NCBI RefSeq assembly: GCF_019352175.1
Contig: NZ_JACBYI010000010.1
Coordinates: forward strand, 1 to 64,000
Length of the DNA stretch: 64,000 nt
Reading direction: 5' to 3'
Origin: Paenibacillus sp. S150
GTDB lineage: Bacteria; Bacillota; Bacilli; Paenibacillales; Paenibacillaceae
The stretch's first letter is position 1; each line of letters opens with the position of its first letter. Both the position numbers and the translations under genes were made by a program. Shown piece by piece: positions 45,796 to 54,877 of the stretch. The notes under the pieces were generated by a model. The model saw only the letters and a list, made by a program, of their open reading frames with translations, had not been told where the DNA came from and made no database searches.

Positions 45796-46467
45796 TCTCG
45801 TAACCTCACTTTTTCGTATAATCAATGGTATCTGGACAGAAAAGAGCATCATGGAGCCGTGATACGATATCTTAGAGGATACCCGACCAAATGGCGTCTC
45901 TATTGGCAGCCTGGCGGCCGTAAATGCAGCTTCTGCGGCACTCTTAGGCCCGTGGCTTTGCGTCCTGCCCTTTCGGGCAGTTTGCCTTTAGGAATAGATC
46001 AATGATATATACTCAGTATGAGGCAAACTAGATCGACTACAATCGACAAAAGTGGTCAATACTGGTATGCAGTCCAAAAAAACTTCTGCAAACAACATTA
46101 ATTCTAGTACTTTAGTAGCTGATTTTCAACTAGAATAATTAAATTTGACTATAAATAAGGAATAATGTAACTAATTGTTGAATAATTTACAAAATAATGA
46201 AATCAACAAAATTACTTTTATTCAACTCTGTAGAACACACGGGAGGATATCAAGGAATGGCTTATAAAATCCTTGCGGTATTTTATTCTTGCAGGGTTAT
46301 GTGCTGCTGTTTGTGCCGAAAGGAACTAAGCAGCCCGTTATGCAAAGAGAAAATGCGGAGAGGAAATATGGGGTGCGGGAGGGAATAATAAACGGATGCA
46401 AGATATGGATTATCACTGGAGCGTCAAGGGGTGCATCAGGACCGGAAAAAAAGGGACACTCCCGAGC
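45796..46467. other. Intergenic region with c-di-GMP riboswitch and one possible tiny ORF
   Basis: This holds the riboswitch of the FapA-like gene (minus strand), an AT-rich stretch (46030-46230) with no recognisable features, and a possible 43-codon cysteine-rich ORF at 46257-46388 (GGGAGG about 10 nt upstream). The FUSC terminator begins near 46447. Confidence 0.5.
45903..45991 (-). ncRNA. Cyclic di-GMP-I (GEMM) riboswitch
   Basis: On the minus strand the sequence reads AAAGGCAAAC, then the stem TGCCC-GAAA-GGGCA with a GNRA loop, then GGACGCAAAGCC, then GGGCCTAAG (the tetraloop receptor), then a second stem with ATTTACGG and CGCCAGGCTGCC. These elements in this order are the consensus of the GEMM c-di-GMP aptamer. 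It lies about 105 nt before the FapA-like start, in the leader of that gene. Whether binding turns expression on or off cannot be told, as no clear terminator stem was found between aptamer and ATG. Confidence 0.92.
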
Positions 46468-46494
46468 CTATAGCTTCTGGGAGAGTCCCTTTTG
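46447..46494 (-). terminator. Terminator of the FUSC-type gene
   Basis: AAAAGGGACaCTCCC pairs with GGGAGaGTCCCTTTT. On the minus strand it is followed by a T-run. It overlaps the last codons of the gene ending at 46468. Confidence 0.8.
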
Positions 46495-47568
46495 TATGAG
46501 GCGCATGGCGCGGGAAGCTTCGGCCTTGACCTTTTGCGGTGCGGCTGACATCACCACATAGTCGGCCTGCTCAATTTCCTCCAGCACCCGGTTCAGGTGG
46601 GAGAAGACCGCGCCGAGATCACGAATGGAGGTCAGCGAGCATTGCCCCTGCAGCTCGGAGAACCAGGCAAGCTGCAGATCGCGGGCCCGGCGCAGCAATT
46701 CGGGAAGTGAACGCTGGCATTCGGCGTCCGACAGGGTCTTGGTGCCGTAGAGAGCGATGCAGTCGGCTGTTGCGGTCATAATCTCCGCCATCCAGTCGGC
46801 TGCCGCATAATGAGCAGGCAGCCGCGTGATTTCAGCGCGGATTTCCTTCACATAGGAGTGGATCTTCTTTAAATGTGCGGTTGCCTGCGACAGTTCCCGC
46901 AGTTCGCTGCGGCACTGGTAATGCGTTAAGGTAAAGTGCAGCTCCTTCTGCAGCAGCTCGCTCCTGCTCAGCAGTGCAGCAGAGCGTGTCAGTATGTCTG
47001 AAGCCTGGTCGGCTCCCCGCCGGCAGCCGCTTTGATCGCTTAGGGCATCGGCCAGCAGCAGACTGCCATCCAATGCCAAGCCTTTAACCTTGACGAACCC
47101 CTTGGGCGGAACGATAATCATATTGATGATTAGGGCAATGGCTACACCGATAAGGGTTTCGGCGACCCGCCACTCGATATAATGGTCTTGATAGAAGGTA
47201 AGGGCCAGAACAGAGGTTACGCCCACTTGGGAAATCGCCTGGATGTTGATCCGGCAGGCAGTGGCGACTCCAATGCCGATCAGCAGCATCAGCAGAATGG
47301 AGAGTGCGCCAACATCGAAGAAGCTGCCTACAATGAGGCTGACAATTCCGCCGAGCACAATGCCGGTCAAGCGGTAGACGCCCTTTTCCAGGGAGGCCTT
47401 GACGCTCCCCTGTGTGATCAGAATCGCCGCCAGCGGAGCGAAATACAAGTAGCTGTCTCCATACAGGGTATGTACTGCCAGCCAGGAGAGGGAAGCGGCC
47501 AGTGTAACACGTATCATATATAAAGACAGTCCGAATTTCTCCAGGCGGTCCTGTAAGCCTTCGTTCAT
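46468..47568 (-). CDS. FUSC / aromatic-acid-exporter-like membrane protein
   Basis: 366 aa. Six membrane helices in the first half (IRVTLAASLSWLAVHTLYG, FAPLAAILITQGS, GIVLGGIVSLIVGSFFD), then a soluble helical domain (about 175-345). This matches the ArAE_1/FUSC-like family, related to the aromatic carboxylic acid exporter AaeB. The substrate is unknown. Start at ATG 47568 with a weak GAAGA; ATG 47577 three codons upstream is an alternative. Monocistronic, divergent from potA. Confidence 0.85.
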   Translation of the reverse strand: MNEGLQDRLEKFGLSLYMIRVTLAASLSWLAVHTLYGDSYLYFAPLAAILITQGSVKASLEKGVYRLTGIVLGGIVSLIVGSFFDVGALSILLMLLIGIGVATACRINIQAISQVGVTSVLALTFYQDHYIEWRVAETLIGVAIALIINMIIVPPKGFVKVKGLALDGSLLLADALSDQSGCRRGADQASDILTRSAALLSRSELLQKELHFTLTHYQCRSELRELSQATAHLKKIHSYVKEIRAEITRLPAHYAAADWMAEIMTATADCIALYGTKTLSDAECQRSLPELLRRARDLQLAWFSELQGQCSLTSIRDLGAVFSHLNRVLEEIEQADYVVMSAAPQKVKAEASRAMRLIQKGLSQKL

Positions 47569-47864
47569 GCATGTCATCTTCTTTCGGGATATTAAGAAAA
47601 AATGAAATTGGTTTTCAGTCGTTTTCATTATAGCACCGCAAAACAGGCACGGAGAGCTTTAAATTTTACGAACTTGTTAAGTTTCCGGTACCACATTTAA
47701 CAATGTAGGCTATCGCATATATAGGTCTAATCCTTTATGCTATATATTATTATAGAATGTCGAAGCAAGGGAGGAATTGTCGCTTACACGCGCTGAGCAT
47801 GCCGTTTCGATTGTCCCCCGCAAGAAGCGGGTAAAATAGGTTGTAATACATAAGGTAAGGGAGG

Positions 47865-48989
47865 TTGTTAGCTATAGCTACCCCGGAAGGCACTATTATT
47901 TCTTTTGACCAGGTAATCAAGCAATACGACGACGAAGAGCCCGTGTTAAAAGGTGTGAGCTTCGAGATCGAACGCGGCAAATTCTACACTCTGCTGGGGC
48001 CGTCGGGCTGCGGCAAGACGACCATTCTGCGTCTCATCGCCGGTTTCGCCGAGCCGACCGAAGGCTCTATCTATCTGGACGGACAAATCATCAACCACAT
48101 TCCCGCCAATGAGCGGCAGGTTAATACGGTTTTTCAGGACTACGCCCTGTTTCCCCACCTGAACGTATTCGAGAATGTGGCCTTCGGACTGCGCATTAAG
48201 AAGCTTAAGAAGGATGCAATCGCGCAAAAGGTGCAGGAGGCGCTGCGCTTCGTCAACCTTGTGGGCTACGATCAGCGCGCCATTAATGAAATGTCCGGCG
48301 GGCAAAGGCAACGGGTGGCCATCGCCCGCGCCATCGTCAACGAGCCGCAGGTGCTGCTGCTGGACGAGCCGCTGTCGGCGCTGGATCTGAAGCTGCGCAC
48401 GGAGATGCAGTATATTCTGCGGGAGATGCAGCAGCGGCTCGGCATTACCTTCATCTTCGTGACCCATGACCAGGAAGAGGCACTCGCGATGTCGGACTGG
48501 ATCTTTGTCATGAACGGCGGACGGATCGAGCAGAGCGGCACCCCCAATGATATTTATGATGAGCCAATCAACCGCTTCGTGGCCGATTTCATCGGGGAGT
48601 CGAACATTGTGCCGGGTGTGATGATTGACGATTACCTCGTGGAGTTTAACGGGCACCGTTTCGAATGTGTTGATGCCGGGCTCAAACGGAATGAAGCGGT
48701 GGAGATTGTCATCCGTCCCGAGGATCTGGAGATTGCCGCGCTTGAGCAGGGCAAGCTGCGCGTGCGCGTGGACTCCCAGCTGTTCCGCGGTGTGCATTAT
48801 GAGATCAGCTGCTACGATGAGTCCGGCCATGAGTGGCTGGTCCATTCCACACGCAAGGCGGAGGTGGGCAGCGAGATCGGGCTTTATTTTGATCCGGAAG
48901 CGATTCATGTCATGCGCTTCGGTGAAACGGAGGAAGAGTTCGACAAACGCCTGGAAGCTTACAGCGAGGTGGAAAGCCATGAACGCTAA
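47865..48989 (+). CDS. potA: Spermidine/putrescine ABC transporter ATP-binding protein
   Basis: 374 aa from TTG 47865. Walker [10 protein letters not shown], signature [14 protein letters not shown], Walker [14 protein letters not shown]-loop VTHDQEEAL, and a C-terminal TOBE-like domain. It drives polyamine uptake with PotB, PotC and PotD. The start is odd: TTG 47865 directly abuts AGGGAGG (47858-47864), leaving no spacer. ATA 47874, 9 nt after it and giving MATPEGT, would be ideally placed but is a rare start codon. A weaker AAGG at 47852 could serve the TTG. The stop overlaps potB by 11 nt. Confidence 0.93.
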   Translation: MLAIATPEGTIISFDQVIKQYDDEEPVLKGVSFEIERGKFYTLLGPSGCGKTTILRLIAGFAEPTEGSIYLDGQIINHIPANERQVNTVFQDYALFPHLNVFENVAFGLRIKKLKKDAIAQKVQEALRFVNLVGYDQRAINEMSGGQRQRVAIARAIVNEPQVLLLDEPLSALDLKLRTEMQYILREMQQRLGITFIFVTHDQEEALAMSDWIFVMNGGRIEQSGTPNDIYDEPINRFVADFIGESNIVPGVMIDDYLVEFNGHRFECVDAGLKRNEAVEIVIRPEDLEIAALEQGKLRVRVDSQLFRGVHYEISCYDESGHEWLVHSTRKAEVGSEIGLYFDPEAIHVMRFGETEEEFDKRLEAYSEVESHER

Positions 48990-49785
48990 GGGCCGGTCGT
49001 ATCATCTCATCCCCTACTATTTATGGATCGCGCTGTTTGTCATTGCGCCGGTGCTTCTGGTCATCTATTATTCCCTGTTCGATCTGGACGGGCATCTCAC
49101 GCTGGGTAATTATGTGAATTTCTTTACACCCATATATATGAAGATGATGCTTAACTCCTTCTGGTATGCGTTCCTGATCACATTGTTCTCACTGTTGGTT
49201 GCCTATCCGGCGGCTTATCTGCTGACCCGGACGAAGCATAAGCAGCTGTGGCTCCTGCTGATCATCCTGCCAACGTGGATTAATCTGCTGCTGAAGACGT
49301 ATGCGTTCATCGGCATCTTCGGCACCTTCGGTCCGGTCAACAATTTCTTCGGCCTGCTCGGGATCGGGGAACAGCAGATTCTCTTTACAGGCTTCAGCTT
49401 TGTGTTTGTTTCGGTCTATATTTTTATTCCATTCATGATCCTGCCGATCTTCAGTGCCCTGGAGGAGCTGAATTTGTCGCTGGTGGATGCCGCGCGCGAT
49501 TTGGGCGCGTCCGGGTGGACGACGTTCCGGCGGGTGATTTTTCCGCTCACGATTTCCGGGGTTCGTTCCGGCTGCATGGCTGTATTTATTCCGGCATTGT
49601 CGCTGTTCATGATTACACGCCTCATCGCCGGCAACCGGGTCATTACGCTGGGGACTGCGATTGAGCAGCATTTCCTGGTTACTCAGGACTGGGGAATGGG
49701 CTCCACTGTTGCCGTCTTCCTGATCGTCATTATGGCGCTCTTCATGGTGCTGACGGGCGGCTCGCGGAAAGGGGTGCGCCAGTGA
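48979..49785 (+). CDS. potB: Spermidine/putrescine ABC transporter permease PotB
   Basis: 268 aa with six membrane helices and the EAA-type loop [21 protein letters not shown] 48979 lies inside the end of potA and follows GAGGTGG. It overlaps potC by 4 nt (GTGA), so the operon is tightly coupled. Confidence 0.93.
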   Translation: MNAKGRSYHLIPYYLWIALFVIAPVLLVIYYSLFDLDGHLTLGNYVNFFTPIYMKMMLNSFWYAFLITLFSLLVAYPAAYLLTRTKHKQLWLLLIILPTWINLLLKTYAFIGIFGTFGPVNNFFGLLGIGEQQILFTGFSFVFVSVYIFIPFMILPIFSALEELNLSLVDAARDLGASGWTTFRRVIFPLTISGVRSGCMAVFIPALSLFMITRLIAGNRVITLGTAIEQHFLVTQDWGMGSTVAVFLIVIMALFMVLTGGSRKGVRQ

Positions 49786-50609
49786 GGAATCGAAACGGAT
49801 TGGCCAATCTCTATCTGGTGCTGGTCTTCGCGGTGCTGTATGCGCCAATTCTGTATCTGATGTATTACTCGTTCAACAGCGGGGGTACGATGCATGAATT
49901 TGAAGGCTTCACACTGGATTATTACCGCGAGGTCCTTCAGGATACACGGCTGATCATTATTGTCATCAATACGCTGGTGATTGCGCTGCTGTCTTCGGCG
50001 ATTGCTACGCTGATTGCGATTATCGGCGCACTGGCCATACAGCGTGTCCGCAGCCGCCGGGCCAAAAACACGCTGCTCTCGCTGAACAACGTGCTGATCG
50101 TCAGCCCGGATGTAATCATCGGAGCCTCATTCCTGATTCTATTCACGATTGTCGGCGTTAAGCTCGGCTTCACCTCCGTGCTGCTCTCGCATGTGGCGTT
50201 CAGCGTGCCGATCGCCGTGCTGATGATCCTGCCGCATTTGCAGGAGATGAGTCCGACGCTTACGGATGCGGCCCGCGATCTTGGGGCGAGCCGCCGGGAT
50301 GTGCTGACGAAGGTCATTCTGCCGATTATCAAGCCGGGGATCTTCAGCGGGTTTTTCATGGCGCTGACGTATTCGCTGGATGATTTTGCGGTGACGTTCT
50401 TCGTTACGGGCAACGGCTATTCCACGCTGTCGGTGGAGATCTACTCCCGGGCCCGGCAAGGGGTATCGCTGTCGATCAACGCGCTGTCAACGCTGATCTT
50501 CCTTTTCACCATTTTACTGGTGACCGGTTATTACTTCCTGAACCGCCGCAAGCACCGTCCGGCAGCGCTCTTGGCTGAGCCTGCGGCCGAAATGGGGGTG
50601 CCCAGATGA
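49782..50609 (+). CDS. potC: Spermidine/putrescine ABC transporter permease PotC
   Basis: 275 aa with six membrane helices and EAA loop [20 protein letters not shown]. The GTG start overlaps the potB stop, and its own stop overlaps the potD start (ATGA). Forms the channel with PotB. Confidence 0.93.
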   Translation: MRNRNGLANLYLVLVFAVLYAPILYLMYYSFNSGGTMHEFEGFTLDYYREVLQDTRLIIIVINTLVIALLSSAIATLIAIIGALAIQRVRSRRAKNTLLSLNNVLIVSPDVIIGASFLILFTIVGVKLGFTSVLLSHVAFSVPIAVLMILPHLQEMSPTLTDAARDLGASRRDVLTKVILPIIKPGIFSGFFMALTYSLDDFAVTFFVTGNGYSTLSVEIYSRARQGVSLSINALSTLIFLFTILLVTGYYFLNRRKHRPAALLAEPAAEMGVPR

Positions 50610-51679
50610 AGCAATTGATAAATACTTTTCTGGCTATTCTTATTGTTGCCTTTGGTCTGATCTTCCTCGCGTCCCGGCTGAACTCGGCTGAGGGATATTC
50701 GGGGGGCAATACGCTGACCATCTACAACTGGGGCGATTATATTGAGCCTGAGCTGCTCGACCAGTTCGAGGAGGAGACCGGAATTACGGTCATTTACCAG
50801 ACTTTTGATTCGAATGAAGCCATGCTGACGAAGGTCGAACAGGGCGGAACGACCTTCGATGTAGTGGTCCCCTCCGACTATGCCATTGCCAAGATGCGGG
50901 AGGAGAACCTGCTGCTGCCGCTGGATAAAAGCAAAATCCCGAATCTGGCCAATATTGATTCAGAGTTTATGAATCTTTCATTCGACCCGGGCAACGAGTA
51001 TTCCGTGCCCTATTTCTGGGGGACGGTCGGCATTATCTATAACCCGGACATGACTCAGGGCATGGATTTCAGCAGCTGGGACTCCCTGTGGGACAGCAGG
51101 CTGAAGAATAATATCTTCCTGGTGGATGGAGCCCGTGAGGTTATGGGCATGGCGCTGAACAGCCTGCACTATTCCGTCAATGATACGAATGAGGATCATC
51201 TGCAGGAAGCTCTGGACAAGCTGAATAAGCTCTCACCCAATGTGAAGGCAATTGTGGGCGACGAGATCAAAATGCTGCTTGCGAATGAGGAAGCGGCGGT
51301 TGGGATCGTATGGTCCGGCGATGCTTCGGAAATCATGGACGAGAATGACAAGCTGGATTATGTGGTGCCGGAGGAAGGCTCGAACAAATGGTTCGACAAC
51401 ATGGTTATTCCCCGCACGGCGGATAATGTGGATGGGGCGCACAAGTTCATTGACTTCATGCTCCGGCCTGATGTGGCTGCCAAAAACGCGGAATACGTAG
51501 GTTACTCCACACCGAACGTACCTGCACTGAAGCTGCTTCCGGCGGACATATCCGAGGATACCCGGTTCTACCCGCCAGCTGAAATCACCGACCGGCTTGA
51601 GGTCTATGACAACCTCGGCAAGCGGATGCTCGCCCACTACAACGAGCTGTTCCTGAAGTTCAAGATGAATAAGAAGTGA
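50606..51679 (+). CDS. potD: Spermidine/putrescine-binding protein PotD
   Basis: 357 aa. N-terminal hydrophobic helix (about 5-24), then a binding-protein fold with TIYNWGDYIEPELLDQF and FDVVVPSDYAIAKM, typical of PotD. No lipobox cysteine is present (the helix ends LASRLNSAEGYSGG), so it is probably held by an uncleaved helix or released rather than lipid-anchored. Last gene of potABCD, followed by the terminator at 51776. Confidence 0.93.
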   Translation: MKQLINTFLAILIVAFGLIFLASRLNSAEGYSGGNTLTIYNWGDYIEPELLDQFEEETGITVIYQTFDSNEAMLTKVEQGGTTFDVVVPSDYAIAKMREENLLLPLDKSKIPNLANIDSEFMNLSFDPGNEYSVPYFWGTVGIIYNPDMTQGMDFSSWDSLWDSRLKNNIFLVDGAREVMGMALNSLHYSVNDTNEDHLQEALDKLNKLSPNVKAIVGDEIKMLLANEEAAVGIVWSGDASEIMDENDKLDYVVPEEGSNKWFDNMVIPRTADNVDGAHKFIDFMLRPDVAAKNAEYVGYSTPNVPALKLLPADISEDTRFYPPAEITDRLEVYDNLGKRMLAHYNELFLKFKMNKK

Positions 51680-51775
51680 GTGGTTCAGGGATTAGGCCGG
51701 CCAAGCTTAGGCCGGCGCTGCACTGGCTGCCGGATGATGCTGGCCGCCTGTCGGCGCCTTCAGCCTGACAGTAAC

Positions 51776-51818
51776 GAAAGAACGCCTGACACGGATATCC
51801 GCGTCAGGCGTTCTTTTC
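51776..51818 (+). terminator. Terminator of potABCD
   Basis: GAAAGAACGCCTGAC pairs with GTCAGGCGTTCTTTTC, the loop including CGGATATCCG. Confidence 0.9.
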
Positions 51819-51869
51819 GCTTCGGCAGGGGCTGCTCCATTATGCAAGCTCTCGGAGCACAGGAACCCC

Positions 51870-52192
51870 GGACCCGAAACGCCGCCGTTGCTCCCCGGCC
51901 CCCAGACCCGGAACGCCGAACGTCGATCCCCGGCCCCTGACCCCTCAATGTCCTACCCAGAACGCCAAACCCTGGACCCGAAACGCCGTCGTTGCTCCCC
52001 GGCCCCCAGACCCGGAACGCCGAACGTCGATCCCCGGTCCCTGATCCCTGAATGTCCTACCCAGAAGCCAAACCCCGGACCCGAAACGCCGTCGTTGCTC
52101 CCCGGCCCCCAGACCCGGAACGCCGAACGTCGATCCCCGGCCCTTGACCCCTGAATGTCCTACCCAGAAGCCAAACCCTGGACCCGAAACGC
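51870..52192. repeat. C-rich tandem repeat, 103-104 bp period, about 3.1 copies
   Basis: Units begin with GGACCCGAAACGCC at 51870, 51974, 52077 and 52180 (the last partial), with only a few substitutions between copies. Each unit contains a second, diverged half (GACCCGGAACGCCGAACG), so the array has an internal duplication. It is strongly C-over-G skewed on the + strand. No recognisable gene; function unknown. Confidence 0.9.
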
Positions 52193-52297
52193 CCAGTGGT
52201 GGCTCGCACCGGTCTATTCAAGTAATTTAGCCTCTCCAGACAATTTAATGGGATTTTCTACACTTAAATTCAATTGCCGGAAGCTTCAAAGACAGCT

Positions 52298-52430
52298 AGT
52301 GGGAAAAAGTATACTTAAATCCCCTGATTTAGTGAGTATCAGGTAAAAAAGGCATAATTAGTTTTACTTTTTCCACTTAAACTTGAAAAAAACGCCCAAG
52401 CCAATAGATTAGTTTTACTTTTTCCACTTA
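52298..52430. repeat. Three copies of a TTTTACTTTTTCCACTTA-type motif
   Basis: Copies: minus-strand GTATACTTTTTCCCACTA at 52298-52315; AGTTTTACTTTTTCCACTTA within 52357-52380; and the same within 52408-52430. The last two are identical over 23 bp, spaced 51 bp. Two more copies lie at 376-444. Confidence 0.8.
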
Positions 52431-52591
52431 GCCCATGCGGAGGGGGAGCTGCCTTCACAAGCTCATGCTGGCAACTGCAAATCATCGATATTATTACCGA
52501 GAGTAGTCGAGTTAAATGAAAGAAACGGAAATTGCGTAACGGACAACTGGAATTGCAACATTTTCGGCTCAAGCGCAGTGATATTTGACGA

Positions 52592-52625
52592 GAATCAGCA
52601 GTTAAACGGGAATCAGCAAGTTAAA
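52592..52625 (+). repeat. Direct repeat GAATCAGCA(A)GTTAAA
   Basis: GAATCAGCAGTTAAA at 52592-52606 and GAATCAGCAAGTTAAA at 52610-52625, in the AT-rich repeat mosaic. Confidence 0.6.
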
Positions 52626-52711
52626 GCAGCTTCGGTAAGACTACACACCGGAGGGCCAAGTGAAAATCCAATACGGTCGGACTAAACGGTTCCATGTTAA
52701 AGGAAAATGCG

Positions 52712-52813
52712 ACATAGCTGAGTAACCCAAATAGCTATGTAACCCAAAACTCAAACAGCTATGTAACCCAAAACTCAAACTGCTATGCAACCAAAATAGC
52801 TAAGTAAACCCAA
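52712..52813 (+). repeat. Degenerate tandem repeat built on AGCTATGTAACCC
   Basis: Five diverged units of 15-26 bp: ATAGCTGAGTAACCCAA, AGCTATGTAACCCAAAACTC (twice), TGCTATGCAACCAAA and ATAGCTAAGTAAACCCAA. They lie about 80-180 bp from the nuclease gene's 3' end. Unit lengths vary and spacers are not unique, so it is not CRISPR. Confidence 0.75.
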
Positions 52814-52894
52814 TTACTCCGGATAAACCCGCCCGCCAATACGAAACTACTAATGCTCAACAAAAATACATCACCGCGAAGTTCCTTTTTTTAA

Positions 52895-53578
52895 CTAACT
52901 GAAGTACTCCAGAACCCCGCGGGCCAGCTCATAGCGGACAATTCTTTGCTGTTGACCTTCCCCGGTCGGGAGGAGCCAGCCTTTGTCGGTTAGACTCCGC
53001 AGGATTCGGACCGCTGTTTTGTAATTGATATCGAAATGCTGCTTCACATCGTGCGGGCGGATGGGACGTGCCAGTTGTACCGCCAGCCGGATTACTTCTT
53101 GTTCCATGAGCCGGATACGCGACACCGGTGCTTCAGCCGGCTGATACCTGCCCAGCACCATGCGCAGCAAGGTTATGCAGAGCTCGGGCCGTTGCTCCAC
53201 ATCATCGTAGGCAAAAGAAATCACATGATAGCCCATGGCATACAGGAACGTTTCGCGGTTCAGCTCGCTGCAGTACTTCTGGCGGTCCATATCACGCACA
53301 TGTGACGCATAGCCCTTGATTTCGATGAGCAGCTTGATATACCCGGGCAGCCAGGCGAAGTCGGCAAAATAGGATCTTCCCCGCCAGTCCGTCAACTCGT
53401 ATTCGGGATGAAGTCCTGTAAAGTTGCCCCGAAGCGGCCACCAGACATTCCGCAGGAATAAAATTTCAGCGTGCTGATGGCCTCGATTAAGCCTTCCCCG
53501 CCGCTCTCCCGCAGGTCTGGCCGCCAGGTGTCCGTTTATAAAATGCAAATGTGCTTCTTCAAATTCCAATAGATTCAC
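52895..53578 (-). CDS. PD-(D/E)XK-like nuclease fused to a C-terminal winged helix, unknown function
   Basis: 227 aa. The N-terminal half shows an endonuclease-like layout: E38 in HAEILFL, D73 in YFADFAWLPG, E86 and K88 in LIEIKGY, then a helix and YAMGYHVISFAYDD, resembling the DUF559/Vsr-like branch of PD-(D/E)XK proteins. The C-terminal part (about 165-220: IRPHDVKQHFDINYKTAVRILRSL, then a wing GEGQQQRIVRYEL) looks like a winged-helix DNA-binding domain. No partner gene (methylase, helicase) is adjacent. The ATG at 53578 has GGGAG about 9 nt upstream. A kilobase of mixed repeats lies directly downstream. I do not recognise a characterised homologue. Confidence 0.65.
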   Translation of the reverse strand: MNLLEFEEAHLHFINGHLAARPAGERRGRLNRGHQHAEILFLRNVWWPLRGNFTGLHPEYELTDWRGRSYFADFAWLPGYIKLLIEIKGYASHVRDMDRQKYCSELNRETFLYAMGYHVISFAYDDVEQRPELCITLLRMVLGRYQPAEAPVSRIRLMEQEVIRLAVQLARPIRPHDVKQHFDINYKTAVRILRSLTDKGWLLPTGEGQQQRIVRYELARGVLEYFS

Positions 53579-53582
53579 GCTC

Positions 53583-53640
53583 CCTGTAAAAATAAAATAA
53601 AAAACGCCCCGGCTTCCCCTTGGAGGGCAACCGGGACGTT
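53583..53640 (-). terminator. Terminator in front of the nuclease-like gene
   Basis: AACG-c-CCCGG pairs with CCGGG-a-CGTT. On the minus strand it is followed by TTTTTTATTTTATTTTTA. It lies between the methyltransferase and the nuclease-like gene and would stop read-through. Confidence 0.75.
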
Positions 53641-53758
53641 CTTCGTCTCGCTTAAATTCGCTTCAATAAATTTAATTCTACCACGAAAAGTATAGCTCTA
53701 CCACGAATTATAGTCTAACACAAGGTATAGGTCAAACACGTTCGTTATGCCTAAAATA

Positions 53759-53777
53759 AAAGCCGTAAAACGGCTAT
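53759..53777 (-). terminator. Compact hairpin at the methyltransferase stop codon
   Basis: AGCCGT-AAA-ACGGCT with the stop codon inside the stem. On the minus strand TTTTATTTT follows. Confidence 0.7.
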
Positions 53778-54598
53778 TTCACCCCGACCCTCATCCGGTA
53801 GCTGATCAGCATGGGCAGGGTCCGTCCTTGAAAATACTGCTCCACATCTGCCGAGAAACCGGCAATGTCCTGCGTAAGCGCGGAGGGGGCGAGCTTCAGG
53901 ACCGTTTGGATTCCGCCCTGGCTGAGCGCGAGCCCGACATACCGCTGCGCATCGCAGTTTTCCGTATTATGAAAAACAATTTCCCGCGCATAGGAGAACT
54001 CCCCGCTGGCTTTTATTCTGCCCAAATGCCCTTCTTTGTCCCATTTGTGAGCCTGCTCGGCAGCGGGCTGAAGCCCGGCGAGCAGATTATCGGAAGTGGA
54101 GATCAACTGGTTATAGCGTGCCTCAATCGCGGGCTGCAGCACCAGCGGCCAATCACAATCATAGGCGGCGAACACTCCGCCCGGGCGCAGGCAGCGGGAA
54201 ATTTCCCGGAGCGTGCTTGTCGGGTCCATCCAATGAAATGACTGCGAGCAGGTGATGATGTCCACGCTGTCCGGCAGGAAAGGAAGCTGGTTCGAAAAGC
54301 CCTGCACAAAGGAAAGCGATTGCGGCGGATTCTCCAGGAGCCGCAGCTTATCGAGCGCCTTGCCCAGCATATCCGGGTTGGGCTCTACGCCGGTTACACG
54401 ATCTGCGGCATCCTTCCACAGGAAGGTGGACAGCCCGGTTCCACAGCCCACGTCGGCTACCAATGAAGGCCTGCGGCCCAAGTAAGTGGCCAGCAGTTCG
54501 GTAACTATCGGTGGAGCCTCGGGCCGGTAGCGGTCGTAATCGTCCTGAAATCCCAGAAACCGCTCAATATTCGGCTTGCTGTTGCCTGTAGGAATCAT
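53774..54598 (-). CDS. Class I SAM-dependent methyltransferase (type 11-like)
   Basis: 274 aa. SAM-binding motif I VADVGCGTGLS, motif with VEPNPDML, and ITCSQSFHWMDP followed by LREISRCLRPGGVFAAYD, typical of small-molecule methyltransferases. The substrate is unknown. The ATG at 54598 has GAGGAGG about 12 nt upstream. Monocistronic, with two terminators downstream. Confidence 0.88.
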   Translation of the reverse strand: MIPTGNSKPNIERFLGFQDDYDRYRPEAPPIVTELLATYLGRRPSLVADVGCGTGLSTFLWKDAADRVTGVEPNPDMLGKALDKLRLLENPPQSLSFVQGFSNQLPFLPDSVDIITCSQSFHWMDPTSTLREISRCLRPGGVFAAYDCDWPLVLQPAIEARYNQLISTSDNLLAGLQPAAEQAHKWDKEGHLGRIKASGEFSYAREIVFHNTENCDAQRYVGLALSQGGIQTVLKLAPSALTQDIAGFSADVEQYFQGRTLPMLISYRMRVGVK

Positions 54599-54877
54599 AA
54601 ATTTATAACCTCCTCGCGAATGCTGATCTATACTTCTATTCTATACAGGCTTAGTCGCAATGCCAAATGGGAATGTGTAAAATACAACTGTTTTCTTGGC
54701 TTAAATATCCGGGAACACCGAGATACGGCGATATGTGACCAGCTTGCACGAGTACCTTCGCGTGCATCTGCGGAAGAAGCAGAAATCTTCAACTGCCGGT
54801 TTAATATTAATTATGCTGTCCCCGGAAAGCTGTAAAAAGTGCTCTAGGAGCCAGCTGGAACTTGATCTGTTCGTGCG

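Larger units (their letters stand above)
51680..52894. other. 1.2-kb repeat-rich intergenic region
   Basis: After the pot terminator comes a C-rich tandem array (51870-52192), then AT-rich DNA with several families of short degenerate repeats up to the nuclease gene. Small open frames in the C-rich array are products of its composition and have no ribosome sites. Confidence 0.7.

Noticed and set aside
51680..52346. Several small open frames in the C-rich repeats
   Set aside because: They arise from the repeat composition, have no ribosome-binding sites and do not keep one frame across units.
51870..52813. CRISPR array
   Set aside because: Repeats are adjacent, with no unique spacers of constant length, and no cas genes are nearby.
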